44,238 nucleotides of DNA from Sporanaerobium hydrogeniformans. Its GTDB lineage: Bacteria; Bacillota; Clostridia; Lachnospirales; Cellulosilyticaceae. Positions within the stretch are counted from its first letter, which is position 1; each line of letters starts with the position of its first letter. Shown in pieces: positions 8,899 to 18,348 of the stretch. A model generated the notes under the pieces. It was given only the letters and a program-made list of their open reading frames with translations, did no database searches and was not told where the DNA came from. Location of the stretch: contig NZ_PEDL01000022.1 in the NCBI RefSeq assembly GCF_002735925.1, positions 1 to 44,238 of the forward strand, given 5' to 3'. The position numbers and the translations under genes are program-made.

Positions 8899-10524
8899 CT
8901 ACTCTTTTCTATTTACCTTGCGATATTCCTTAGGCGTACATTGCTGCGTTTTTTTAAAAAGGTAGCTAAAATAGTGGGGATCCTTATACCCTACAGCATA
9001 ACCTATCTCAAGTGTTTTCATATTGGAACATCTTAATAGTTCTTTCGCCTTTTCCATCCTGATTTCTGTCAAATAAGAAATAAAGGTTTGTCCCGTTTCT
9101 TGGCTAAAAATGGTACTAAAATGACTAGGGCTAACATTTACATATTCTGCTACTGAATTAAGGGAAATCGTCTCCTCACTATATTTTTCACGAATATATT
9201 CCTTTGCTTCATCTAAAAGTAAATTATATTTATTGGTAGATACCCTATCTCTAAATTGTAAGGCTTGATTTAAGATGTTCTCTAATGCCTCCTTTGTATC
9301 TTCCTTATTTTGAATGACTGTCGTTACCTCTTTAAAATCACCACACACTTCCACAATATATTCTTCACTATAACCAAGTTGCTTAATAAAAGTAATAACA
9401 CTAAAGTAGATATTCATCATAATATACTGTCGAAACATTAAAGAATCTACTCCGGTCCCCATTTCTTTAAAATAGCTTTGACTAAAAAGAGGAACTTCAC
9501 TTCTTAATCCGTTTCTTAAAAAACTTTCTATAGGCTTTTTATCAAACTTAGTGACATCTATATTTTTTATGCTAATAGACTCATCTTCCCTCATGGGCCT
9601 ATACTCCCCTAACTGCTCATGATAAATAACCTTTTTATCTGGCATAATATAGCTACAGGCTATCGCCTTACTAGCTGCCTCAAAGCTTCTAATAAGTTCA
9701 CTTAGCCTATTCACCTCTTGTCCAACACCTATACAATAAGATAAATTCTCTTCTTTTTTTAAGATATCTTCTACAAGGGTAATACCTTTCTTTTCTAAAA
9801 GCTTTATGCTACCACTTCCACCTTTTATAAGAACAACCCAGCCTTCTTCTTCTCGATCAAATAATATGTATTCTTGTGACTGCTGCAATTTGTCTTCTAA
9901 TTGTCTGCCTATACCTAAACTACTTTCCCAGTAGCCATTTACCTCTTTATCTTTAATAAAAGTTTTTATAAGTAATATATTATACTTAGGTGAATTAAGC
10001 TCAATAGAAAGCTCTTTCCCTCTTTTAATAAGTTCAGATACTGAAAGCTTTAAAATCATTAAGTCATTAAAAAACTGTTTTTTTTCCTGTTTTTCATTTT
10101 CATATGTATCTAATTTATACTTATCATAAAATCTTTGTTGCTCTTTTTGTTTATTAATAATCGTCGCTACATGCTTCATAGATTCTAAAAGCTTTTTGGC
10201 GGGTATAGGCTTGAGTAGGTATTCAATAACCCCTATACTAATGGCTTCCTTAGCATATTCAAACTCATCATAACCACTGAGTATAATAATCTTCGTTTGA
10301 GGCATGGTCTCCCTAATCAATCTACTCAGTTCTAAACCATCCATAAAAGGCATCTTAATATCTGTAATAATAATATCTGGCTGCGTTTCCTGAATCATCG
10401 GATAAGCCATCTCACCATCTCCGGCTTCCCCTACTAAAAGAAATCCATTATCCTCCCAATTAATATTCTTTTTCATTCTATCCCGTACTGCAAATTCATC
10501 TTCCACCAAAAATACCTTGATCAT
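8899..10524 (-). CDS. YesN-type response regulator (REC plus AraC HTH)
   Basis: A cytoplasmic response regulator of 541 residues. The receiver domain has acidic pocket residues E8-D9-E10, phosphoacceptor D55 (TDIKMP) and a Lys-Pro near residue 105. A long variable middle region follows, and the C-terminus holds two AraC-type helix-turn-helix motifs (about 435-535, ending GYKDPHYFSYLFKK...TPKEYR). I chose the ATG at 10524 because the receiver begins there and GTGAGAGGG lies just upstream; a TTG six codons earlier is in frame but less likely. It is the partner of the kinase 19 bp downstream. Likely targets are the divergent transporter operon and the arabinan genes, judging from position and from the repeated A+T-rich boxes in the 587-bp intergenic region. 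Confidence 0.9.
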   Translation of the reverse strand: MIKVFLVEDEFAVRDRMKKNINWEDNGFLLVGEAGDGEMAYPMIQETQPDIIITDIKMPFMDGLELSRLIRETMPQTKIIILSGYDEFEYAKEAISIGVIEYLLKPIPAKKLLESMKHVATIINKQKEQQRFYDKYKLDTYENEKQEKKQFFNDLMILKLSVSELIKRGKELSIELNSPKYNILLIKTFIKDKEVNGYWESSLGIGRQLEDKLQQSQEYILFDREEEGWVVLIKGGSGSIKLLEKKGITLVEDILKKEENLSYCIGVGQEVNRLSELIRSFEAASKAIACSYIMPDKKVIYHEQLGEYRPMREDESISIKNIDVTKFDKKPIESFLRNGLRSEVPLFSQSYFKEMGTGVDSLMFRQYIMMNIYFSVITFIKQLGYSEEYIVEVCGDFKEVTTVIQNKEDTKEALENILNQALQFRDRVSTNKYNLLLDEAKEYIREKYSEETISLNSVAEYVNVSPSHFSTIFSQETGQTFISYLTEIRMEKAKELLRCSNMKTLEIGYAVGYKDPHYFSYLFKKTQQCTPKEYRKVNRKE

Positions 10525-10873
10525 ATGCCCTCTCACCCTCAACTCACTGAAATTTTACCAACACCTTAATCAGCACTATAACCATTTATACTTTAATAAT
10601 AATAAATTTGACTATATAAGTATACTATATTTAAACCAACAAAATTTCAACTATTTCAATTATTTTTTATCTTTTTTTGCATTATATGACATTTTTTTAT
10701 CTTTTTCCCCTTTCTTTTTTATCCTTACATTATTTATCATCCACTTTTTATCCTTTAGTAAATGATATTTAATTTTTTTATTTATTTTAAAATTATAAAA
10801 TATTATTCATAAAAGACAGATTGTTTTATATATGTTGTGTAAATTTTATATGATTTTTTAAAATAACTCTAAA

Positions 10874-10919
10874 TACAAATGTCTTAAATGGATTTTAAAA
10901 CTTATTTAAGTCGTTTGTA
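10874..10919. promoter_or_regulatory. Long imperfect dyad in divergent intergenic region, candidate regulator site
   Basis: TACAAATGTCTTAAAT (10874-10889) and ATTTAAGTCGTTTGTA (10904-10919) form an inverted repeat matching at 13 of 16 positions. Related ATTTGTAT/ATACAAAT boxes recur nearby (about 10916-10924, 10932-10943, 10961-10969 and 10984-10990). The whole 10525-11111 gap is A+T-rich and has no credible gene. The site lies upstream of the promoter of the plus-strand operon. Binding by the adjacent AraC-type regulator is inference. Confidence 0.45.
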
Positions 10920-11048
10920 TTTGAAATAAATTACAAATATTTGTTTATTATAACCACCACCATTTGTATTAATTGTACTAAAAATATTTGTTTTTCTATT
11001 TTTTATAAGTAGTTTTTTCTATTTTATCCTACTTGTTTTTTTATTAAT

Positions 11049-11077
11049 TTGTTATAGTTACTTTATACTTATATAAG
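11049..11077 (+). promoter_or_regulatory. Candidate sigma-A promoter of the ABC/GH36 operon
   Basis: TTGTTA at 11049-11054 and TATAAG at 11072-11077 are separated by 17 bp. They lie 35 bp upstream of the start codon of the solute-binding protein gene, and that gene's ribosome binding site (AAGGGAGG) follows. Confidence 0.45.
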
Positions 11078-11111
11078 TCATTATTTTTAATACTATTAAG
11101 GGAGGATTTAT

Positions 11112-12437
11112 ATGAATTTCAAAAAAATATGTTCATTCACGATGGTTGGTATCATGGGGGCTACTACACTTGTTGGGTGTGGTGGAAAAACAAGTTCGGA
11201 AGGTGCTATTACAACTCCAGCTTCCGTAGAGAAAAAAGATGAAGCTGCCCCAGCTTCTAGTAACGAAAAAGTTACATTACGTGTCTTAGCTGGTCAGTCT
11301 ACCACAGATGCAGGAATAGAAGATATGATTGATGAAGCCCTTGCAAAAAAATATCCCGAAATCACTTTAGAATGGGAATGTATTGACTGGGGAAAAGATT
11401 TTCAACCTAAAATGCAACAATATATGCAATCTGGTCTTCCTGATATTATGATTGGTAAGGCTCAAGATATTGCTACATATGGAGCTCAAGGCTTGCTTGG
11501 TGATTTAACTGGTAAATCTTATATGGATAACGTCCTTGGCGAGGCTCTTCCTGGTGTAACAATTGATGGTAAAGTGTATGGTTTAGTTTATAATGCCCTG
11601 TATCAAGGTGTTTACTACAATAAAAAAATTTTTACAGATAATAATATTGCTATTCCAACCACTCAAGAAGAATTAAAAGCTGTAATTGATAAGCTTAATA
11701 GTTTAGGTATTACTCCTTTTGCAACACACCATGCAGACACCTGGAGTATTGGTAATATTACTATGCAATTTGCTATTAATGATGTTTTTAATAAATTCCC
11801 TACTTGGGGTGATGATTTAAGAGCTGATAAAGTAAGCTTTATTGATTCTCCTGAATATCGTTCAGCTTACGAATACAATAAACTCATCTTTGATAACACT
11901 TGGAAAGATGAAACCTTTTCTCTTGAACAAACAGAATGTGATGCAAGACTTGTACAAGGCAAAGCTGCTATGAAAGTTTCTGGTTCTTGGTCTATTCAAA
12001 ACTTCCTTGATATCGATGAAAATTTTGAATTTGGAATCTTCCCATTTCCTAATCAAACAGGTGATGCAAAACTCATCTTCGAACCAAACATTACGCTTAT
12101 GAAGAGTGCGGAATCTCCATATCAAGAGGCTATTGACAAAGTATTTGAAGTAATGACCACTGATAAAGAACTTGCCCTTGAAATTTATAACTATACAAAG
12201 ACTGCCTCTATGTTAAAAGACGTAAGCCCTACCTTCCCAAATCCAAGTCAGGTAGATATCGACAAATATGCTGCTTCTGGTCAAATTGTAGATGCTAATA
12301 CAGGAAATAACCAACTACAATGGGGTGGCTTCCAAGAAGAAAATGCAAAAGATATCGCTGAATGGCTTCAAGGTAATGCCTCTCTAGATGATGCTCTTAA
12401 AGCTGCTGATGCTAGAAAAGCTAATAGCAAACCTTGA
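11112..12437 (+). CDS. ABC sugar transporter solute-binding lipoprotein (family 1)
   Basis: A 441-residue extracellular lipoprotein: signal peptide with lipobox LVGC at about residues 20-23, then a Ser/Ala/Glu-rich linker. The fold is that of family 1 solute-binding proteins (MalE/UgpB type), with YNALYQGVYYNKKIF, KVSGSWSIQNF and a C-terminal helix rich in Ala and Lys. AAGGGAGG precedes the ATG. It heads a plus-strand operon with two permeases and a GH36 enzyme. This suggests an oligosaccharide ligand, possibly galactose-containing, but sequence alone does not fix specificity. No ATPase gene is present. Confidence 0.9.
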   Translation: MNFKKICSFTMVGIMGATTLVGCGGKTSSEGAITTPASVEKKDEAAPASSNEKVTLRVLAGQSTTDAGIEDMIDEALAKKYPEITLEWECIDWGKDFQPKMQQYMQSGLPDIMIGKAQDIATYGAQGLLGDLTGKSYMDNVLGEALPGVTIDGKVYGLVYNALYQGVYYNKKIFTDNNIAIPTTQEELKAVIDKLNSLGITPFATHHADTWSIGNITMQFAINDVFNKFPTWGDDLRADKVSFIDSPEYRSAYEYNKLIFDNTWKDETFSLEQTECDARLVQGKAAMKVSGSWSIQNFLDIDENFEFGIFPFPNQTGDAKLIFEPNITLMKSAESPYQEAIDKVFEVMTTDKELALEIYNYTKTASMLKDVSPTFPNPSQVDIDKYAASGQIVDANTGNNQLQWGGFQEENAKDIAEWLQGNASLDDALKAADARKANSKP

Positions 12438-12469
12438 TATTAGCCTCTAAATAACACACAAATTTTTAG

Positions 12470-12507
12470 AGCTGAGAAGTAAGTAATGTGCTTATTTCTC
12501 AGCTTTT
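12470..12507 (+). terminator. Intra-operon hairpin after the solute-binding protein gene
   Basis: Arms 12470-12483 and 12491-12504 (AGCTGAGAAGTAAG against CTTATTTCTCAGCT, one G-T position) with a 7-nt loop and a short T run (12504-12507). It lies between the binding-protein and permease genes of one operon. It probably works as a leaky terminator or 3' stabiliser that keeps binding protein in excess. Confidence 0.6.
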
Positions 12508-12534
12508 ATCACTTTTATTAAAGGAGTTGATATC

Positions 12535-13416
12535 GTGCAAAAAAATTCACTTGAACGTAAAGAAACTTTACAACATATGACACTCATACTTCCCGGTATG
12601 CTTATTTTTACAATAGGGCTCATTATTCCTCTCTTTTTAGCTTTTCGTTATTCTTTTACAAATTGGGATGGTATGACTATTGATAAACCTTTTATTGGCA
12701 TTCAGAATTATATTAAACTTTTTTCTGATGTGTATGTCAAAGATGCTTGGCTATTCACAATTAAATTTACACTTTGGAATACAATACTTCAAAATATATT
12801 TGCACTATTATTTGCTGTTGCCCTAGATAGTTCCATCAAAGGCAAAAAAATCTATAGGACTATCCTTTTTCTTCCTTGTTTAATTAGTGCACTTGTCACA
12901 GGTTTTTTATGGCTCAAAATGTTTTCTAATGTTTTACCTGCTTTAAATGACTTATTAGGCACAAATATTAACTTTTTATTATTAGGAAATAAGGATACTG
13001 TCTTATCCGGTTTATTAATTGCTAATAATTGGCAATGGGTTGGGTATTGGATGCTTATTTATCTCGCTGCCTTGCAGTCTATTCCAAGTGATCTTTATGA
13101 AGCTGCCAAAGTAGATGGTGCCTCTAAAATTAGGCAATTCATTCATATCACTATTCCCATGTTAGCTCCTGCTTTTACAATTTGTATCGTAGGTATTACA
13201 ACAGGCTCTTTAAAGGTTTATGATCTTCTTGTGTCTGCTACAGGCGGTGGCCCTGGACGTGCTTCTACTTCTATTATTCAGCTCATTTATACGACAGCCA
13301 TTAGTGGTCGTCAATATGGCTACGGTTGTGCTCTTTCTATCTCACTTGTAGCTATTTTACTTATTGTGGCTTTAATCCAAGTTAAAGTTCTCCGCAAAAA
13401 GGAGGTTCAAGCATAA
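12535..13416 (+). CDS. ABC sugar transporter permease, MalF/UgpA type
   Basis: A 293-residue inner membrane protein with six predicted transmembrane segments, beginning LILPGMLIFTIGLIIPLFLAF. The cytoplasmic EAA loop reads EAAKVDGASKIRQF...ITIPML (about residues 190-215), the docking site for an ABC ATPase. The start codon is GTG at 12535, placed by AAGGAG eight bases upstream. The stop overlaps the next start (TAATG), implying translational coupling with the second permease. Confidence 0.92.
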   Translation: MQKNSLERKETLQHMTLILPGMLIFTIGLIIPLFLAFRYSFTNWDGMTIDKPFIGIQNYIKLFSDVYVKDAWLFTIKFTLWNTILQNIFALLFAVALDSSIKGKKIYRTILFLPCLISALVTGFLWLKMFSNVLPALNDLLGTNINFLLLGNKDTVLSGLLIANNWQWVGYWMLIYLAALQSIPSDLYEAAKVDGASKIRQFIHITIPMLAPAFTICIVGITTGSLKVYDLLVSATGGGPGRASTSIIQLIYTTAISGRQYGYGCALSISLVAILLIVALIQVKVLRKKEVQA

Positions 13417-14327
13417 TGCAAAAGATCACAGAATTTATTAAATCCCAAAGAATCTACTCTAAATCAAAAAAGCAAGAAGAAAAGGAAACAATCAAAGAAG
13501 AAAAATATACATCAAGTACATTCTTACTCCAAGTATTCATGACCTTAGCTGCTTTATTTTTCTTAACTCCTATCTTAATTATCTTTAACTATTCTATGAA
13601 AACAAAAAAAGAACTCTATATAGGTAACCCTCTTGCATTACCTGAAACTTTCAATCTAAGTAATTTCGAAGCAGCTTTTAATAAATTAAATTTAGTTGTC
13701 AGTTTTACTAACACTTTATTGTATACTGCCATTTCCGTTGCCATCCTCGTTATATTGTGTGGAGCCGCTGCATGGGCTATTGCTAGAGCTAAAGGTAATT
13801 TTTTCAAATTTGCCTATGTGTATTTCGTTATAGGTATTCTTATTCCTTATCAAGCTTTATTCTTACCTATATATATTATTGGTTATAAGCTTTCTTTAAC
13901 CAATACACGACTAGGTATTATCCTCATGTATATTGCAACAGGCATATCATTCGGTGTCTTTATTATGACAAGCTTTATGTCTACCGTACCTATAGAACTA
14001 GAGGAGGCTGCCAAAATCGATGGTTGTTCTATTTATAGAACTTACTTTTCTATTGTGCTACCTCTACTCAAACCTGCTATGGCTACTCTTACTATTATGC
14101 TATCCTTCCAAATCTGGAATGATTATTTAATGGCAAGCCTATTCGTAAGCAGTAAAAAACTAAAAACACTTACCGTAGCCATGCAATCACTTTTTTCTCA
14201 ACAAGCTAGTGACTATTCTACAGCTTTTGCTGCCATCGTTATTTCCGTTTTACCTATTGCTATTTTATTTATGTGTTTACAAAAATACTTTATCAAAGGT
14301 ATGACAGTAGGTGCTGTTAAAGGTTAA
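13416..14327 (+). CDS. ABC sugar transporter permease, MalG type
   Basis: A 303-residue membrane protein with a charged N-terminal tail of about 35 residues (Lys/Glu-rich), then six membrane helices. The EAA motif is EEAAKIDGCSIYRTYFSIVLPLL, and the C-terminus YFIKGMTVGAVKG is typical of MalG-family permeases. The ATG overlaps the stop of the preceding permease gene and GGAGG lies about 10 bases upstream. It partners the MalF-type protein; the pair probably uses a shared MsmK/MsiK-type ATPase encoded elsewhere (inference). Confidence 0.92.
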   Translation: MQKITEFIKSQRIYSKSKKQEEKETIKEEKYTSSTFLLQVFMTLAALFFLTPILIIFNYSMKTKKELYIGNPLALPETFNLSNFEAAFNKLNLVVSFTNTLLYTAISVAILVILCGAAAWAIARAKGNFFKFAYVYFVIGILIPYQALFLPIYIIGYKLSLTNTRLGIILMYIATGISFGVFIMTSFMSTVPIELEEAAKIDGCSIYRTYFSIVLPLLKPAMATLTIMLSFQIWNDYLMASLFVSSKKLKTLTVAMQSLFSQQASDYSTAFAAIVISVLPIAILFMCLQKYFIKGMTVGAVKG

Positions 14328-14343
14328 ACTATTGGAGGTTATT

Positions 14344-16434
14344 ATGAATATCAATATTTTTGAAAATGGAATTTATATTAATATACACATTACAGAAGAT
14401 GGAGATGTGTATCTTTTACATATAGGATCTCATCCTCAACCTTCTCAAGAAATAGATGAAAACTTTAAAAAGTTTTACCGTCTAGTAGAAGTTCATGAAA
14501 CTGGTATGAATCAAAATATTCATCATGGAAGCAAACATACTGGAACTTGTCCTGGTTATTTATTGCGTTATCAAAACCATATAGATTATTTCAATGAATA
14601 TGGAAGGAAATTAGAAATTGTTCAATCTTATAACGATTTAACAGTCACTAGTCATATACAGTTTTATCATCATATATCTGTCATCAAGTGTTGGACTTCG
14701 CTTCAAAATAATTCAAATGTGATAAGACCTATTGAATATATCTCTTCTTTTGCATTAACCGGACTTTCCAGAGCAAGTTCCTTGCCTCGCGATAAAGGTA
14801 GTAAAGTATATATTCCTCATAGCACTTGGTATGGAGAAGCTCAGTGGAAGTCTTATACACTCAACGAGTTAGGTTATGATATTGTAAATGATCGTGAATG
14901 TTTTTCCGTTAAACCTATTGCCCTTTCTAATACAGGATCATGGGCATCTTGCGAATATTTACCCATGGGTAGCTTTGAACATAGTGAACTCAATCAGACC
15001 ATTACTTGGCAAATTGAAACAAGTTCTTCTTGGCATTGGGAAATCAGTGATAGTGGAAATGAACTTTATCTACAGCTATCTGGCCCTACTTATACAGATA
15101 ATCATTTTATAAAAAATCTAAGACCTAACGAAAGCTTTATAAGCGTAGCTTGTGCTCTTAGCTTTGTAGCTGGTGACTTTGAGTGCTCTATTCAAGAACT
15201 TACTAAATATCGCCGTGCGATTAGACGCCCTAATAAAGATAATGAAAATCCTGCTGTTATCTTTAATGATTATATGAACTGTTTAATGGGCGATCCTACT
15301 ACTGAAAAACTTATTCCTCTTATTGATGCTGCCCATCTTGCAGGTTGTGATTATTTTTGTATCGACTGTGGTTGGTATGCCCCTGGTTATTGGTGGGATG
15401 GTGTAGGAGAATGGCTCCCTTCTTTAGAACGCTTCCCTAATGGTATTGAAGAACCACTTAATTATATTCGTTCTAAAGGTATGATTCCTGGTCTATGGTT
15501 AGAACTTGAAGTAATGGGTATTAACTGTCCTATGGTAGATAGGGTTCCTAAAGACTGGTTCTTCCAAAGAAATGGCATTCCACTTATTGATGAAGGTCGT
15601 TATCAATTAGACTATCGCAACAAAGAAGTTCGTGCTTATGCCGACTCAGTTATTAAGCGTTTAGTAGAAGACTATAATGTTGGCTATATTAAAATGGATT
15701 ATAATATTGATATCGGTCCAGGTACAGATAAGGATGCTGATAGCGCAGGAGAAGGATTGCTAGCACATACACGCGCCTACCTTTCTTGGTTAGATGCTAT
15801 TTTTGAGAAATATCCTAATCTTATTATAGAAAACTGTAGTAGTGGTGGGATGCGTATGGACTACTCTATGCTTTGTCGTCATAGTATCCAATCTGTTACA
15901 GATCAAACTAACTACATTAAAATGGCTGCTATAGCTGCAAACTGCATGACAGCTGTCACACCAGAACAAGCTGCAATCTGGTCCTACCCATTAAGAGAAG
16001 GTACTTTAGAAGAGGTTGTCTTTAATATGGTTAATAGCATGTTGTTTAGAATTCATCAAAGTGGTCACTTAGGTGAAATTACGCCAGATCGTCTAGCTAT
16101 CGTCAAAGAAGGTATTCGTTATCATAAAGAAATTAATAACTTACTAAAGGATGGTTTGCCTTTCTGGCCTTTAGGTTTAGCTTCTTTTTCTGATGAGTTC
16201 TTAGCCGTAGGTATAGACTGTGGGACTAAAGCCTTTTTAGCAGTATGGCATACTAAAGATACTACCGCTAGCGTAGATATCCCTCTCCAAAAACTTAAAC
16301 ATGCCTTAATAAATATTGAATGTAGTTTTCCAACACAACTTTCTACTACTTTTAATTTTGATAATTCATGTCATATTTTACATGTAAGCTTACCACCTTA
16401 TAGTGCACGTATATTTGAAATAAGTTTTAACTAA
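14344..16434 (+). CDS. GH36 alpha-galactosidase-like glycosidase
   Basis: A protein of 696 residues without a signal peptide, hence probably intracellular. It has an N-terminal beta-sandwich (to about 300) and a TIM barrel with the GH36 signatures: [16 protein letters not shown] with the nucleophile D452, ENCSSGG, and SVTDQTN with the acid/base D520. The 68-residue spacing is normal for GH36. The nucleophile motif is KMDYN instead of the classical KWDMN, marking a divergent subgroup. I start it at the ATG at 14344 (GGAGGTT upstream), not at an in-frame codon 33 bp earlier that overlaps the permease gene. It would act on imported alpha-galactosides or related pyranosides such as beta-L-arabinopyranosides; the last is speculative. 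Confidence 0.88.
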   Translation: MNINIFENGIYINIHITEDGDVYLLHIGSHPQPSQEIDENFKKFYRLVEVHETGMNQNIHHGSKHTGTCPGYLLRYQNHIDYFNEYGRKLEIVQSYNDLTVTSHIQFYHHISVIKCWTSLQNNSNVIRPIEYISSFALTGLSRASSLPRDKGSKVYIPHSTWYGEAQWKSYTLNELGYDIVNDRECFSVKPIALSNTGSWASCEYLPMGSFEHSELNQTITWQIETSSSWHWEISDSGNELYLQLSGPTYTDNHFIKNLRPNESFISVACALSFVAGDFECSIQELTKYRRAIRRPNKDNENPAVIFNDYMNCLMGDPTTEKLIPLIDAAHLAGCDYFCIDCGWYAPGYWWDGVGEWLPSLERFPNGIEEPLNYIRSKGMIPGLWLELEVMGINCPMVDRVPKDWFFQRNGIPLIDEGRYQLDYRNKEVRAYADSVIKRLVEDYNVGYIKMDYNIDIGPGTDKDADSAGEGLLAHTRAYLSWLDAIFEKYPNLIIENCSSGGMRMDYSMLCRHSIQSVTDQTNYIKMAAIAANCMTAVTPEQAAIWSYPLREGTLEEVVFNMVNSMLFRIHQSGHLGEITPDRLAIVKEGIRYHKEINNLLKDGLPFWPLGLASFSDEFLAVGIDCGTKAFLAVWHTKDTTASVDIPLQKLKHALINIECSFPTQLSTTFNFDNSCHILHVSLPPYSARIFEISFN

Positions 16435-16450
16435 AATAGAGGTGTGGACT

Positions 16451-18238
16451 ATGTATACCCCAAATTTCTCCAATAGAAAGTCTAAAAAACTTAAAAGCTC
16501 TCGTTTTAAATTCATAACATCTATTAAAAAATTTAAAATAGGTACAAAAATATTATTAAGCTTCTCTTTTATTCTAATAAGTATTCTAATCATATGTTTA
16601 AATAATATTTTTTCCTTAAAAAGAGTAACCGATTCTTCTACGACTATTACCTCTATCTATTTACCTAGCATTGTGCAAATGCAACAAATGCAAAGTGATT
16701 TTAAGGATTTACAATATTATAGTCATCAGCATTTTATTGCTCCTGATCAAGCTACCAAAAATGCCGTAACAGAAAAAATTACACTTACTAAAGCCTCTAT
16801 CCAAAATCATTTAAACTCCTTACAAAGCAACTCACATTATGAAGAAGAGATAATTTCCAGCTTTGATAACCTTTATCAATCTTACATTATATTATTTGAT
16901 AAAAGTATTGAGCAATCTAGTGAAGGAAAAGCTTTTGCAGCAAGACGTACAGCTTGGGGAGATATGAGTAATTTAGCCGAAGAGCTTAATCTCCTTATTA
17001 CTCAAATAATCCAGACTGAAATTATAGGCTCTCAAAAAGAACAGCAAAATACTCAAGCTACTTATACACAAGCTATCAGTCAAGCCTATCTTAGCCTTTT
17101 TATAATTCTACTTATCATGCTAAGTAGTCTTTATCTTCTTCATCGTACTACCGTTTTCCCTATCCAAAAAGCAGCACAAAATGTTAATTTGCTTATAGAA
17201 GGAATACAAAAAGGTAACGTTAATTTAAAACAAAAAATGAATATTTCATATGAAGATGAAGTAGGAAAACTTCTTTATGCATTTAATCTTTTTATAAATC
17301 ATTTAGAAAATATTATCGCATCTATCGTAACAACAAATACACAAATTAAAGATTTTGCCCAAAGTAGTCTTACTAATATCGCTCATACCAATCAAAATAT
17401 AGAAAAAACATCCTTTTCCTTAGAAGCCTTATCCGCTGGTCTACAAGAAAGTGCCTCTACCATTCAAGAGCTTAATGCCTCTACCGATGAAATCGATAAT
17501 ATGATGAACAGTATTATCACACATGCTCAAGAAGGTTCCTTCACAGCTAATGAAATCTCTGAAAGAGCCCTGTCCTTAAAAAACAAAGCTCTAATTTCTC
17601 AAAATAAGGCCTTAAGTGTTATTTCTAAGGTAGAAAAACAACTCGTAGTTGCTATAGAAGAGAGTACTTCGGTTAATAAAATTCAGCAACTGGCTGATGC
17701 TATCTTGGATATTACATCTCAGACTAACCTTTTAGCTCTTAATGCAAGTATAGAAGCAGCTAGAGCTGGTGAAGCCGGACGAGGCTTTTCTGTGGTAGCA
17801 GAAGAAATCCGTAACTTGGCTGAACATTCTAAAAAAACTGTATCAGAAATTCAAAACATTGCTACTACAGTTATTAGAGCAGTAAATACTTTGTCCGATA
17901 CTTCTCAGTCTATTACTACTTTTATTAATGAAACTGTCCTATCCGATTATATTTTTTTAGTTAATACAAGTGAACAATATAATATAGATGCTACGAAAGT
18001 AGGAGACCTTATGCTTCATTTTAATCAGATTACTTCAGTGATGGATACACATCTTACTTCTACCATCGAAGCTATTAAGCAAATTACAACTATTATTAAC
18101 GACAATGCTACTAATATAGAAAGTATCTCTCAAAAAACCTCTAATATCGTTACTGATATGAATATAATTCACCAGGATATGAACAGTAGTATAGATTCAA
18201 TTAATGCACTAAATAGTGTTATTAAGGTTTTTAGCTAA
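16451..18238 (+). CDS. Methyl-accepting chemotaxis protein
   Basis: A chemoreceptor of about 595 residues. TM1 lies near residues 30-52, a four-helix-bundle-like extracellular domain follows to about 205, TM2 is [19 protein letters not shown], and then a HAMP domain and a long coiled coil. The conserved hairpin tip is [20 protein letters not shown] followed by [18 protein letters not shown], at about residues 420-455. No C-terminal CheR-docking pentapeptide is seen. The ATG at 16451 is preferred to a GTG three codons upstream because GAGGTG then sits six bases before the start. It follows the GH36 gene by 16 bp and is the last gene before a strong terminator, so it is probably co-transcribed with the sugar importer. 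Confidence 0.9.
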   Translation: MYTPNFSNRKSKKLKSSRFKFITSIKKFKIGTKILLSFSFILISILIICLNNIFSLKRVTDSSTTITSIYLPSIVQMQQMQSDFKDLQYYSHQHFIAPDQATKNAVTEKITLTKASIQNHLNSLQSNSHYEEEIISSFDNLYQSYIILFDKSIEQSSEGKAFAARRTAWGDMSNLAEELNLLITQIIQTEIIGSQKEQQNTQATYTQAISQAYLSLFIILLIMLSSLYLLHRTTVFPIQKAAQNVNLLIEGIQKGNVNLKQKMNISYEDEVGKLLYAFNLFINHLENIIASIVTTNTQIKDFAQSSLTNIAHTNQNIEKTSFSLEALSAGLQESASTIQELNASTDEIDNMMNSIITHAQEGSFTANEISERALSLKNKALISQNKALSVISKVEKQLVVAIEESTSVNKIQQLADAILDITSQTNLLALNASIEAARAGEAGRGFSVVAEEIRNLAEHSKKTVSEIQNIATTVIRAVNTLSDTSQSITTFINETVLSDYIFLVNTSEQYNIDATKVGDLMLHFNQITSVMDTHLTSTIEAIKQITTIINDNATNIESISQKTSNIVTDMNIIHQDMNSSIDSINALNSVIKVFS

Positions 18239-18273
18239 TTTCTATTTAAAAATGTGCTTTTGCTAACTAAAAG

Positions 18274-18325
18274 AACCGTTCAAGCCTTTGCTTTATTAAG
18301 CAACTAGACTTGAACGGTTTTTCTT
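18274..18325. terminator. Terminator between convergent operons
   Basis: AACCGTTCAAG (18274-18284) pairs perfectly with CTTGAACGGTT (18309-18319), with an inner TTGCTT/AAGCAA stem, and TTTCTT follows on the plus strand. It ends the chemoreceptor operon. CTTTT on the minus strand suggests that it may also serve the convergent S-layer enzyme gene. Confidence 0.8.
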
Positions 18326-18348
18326 AACCTAATCTATTTCTTTAGTTA

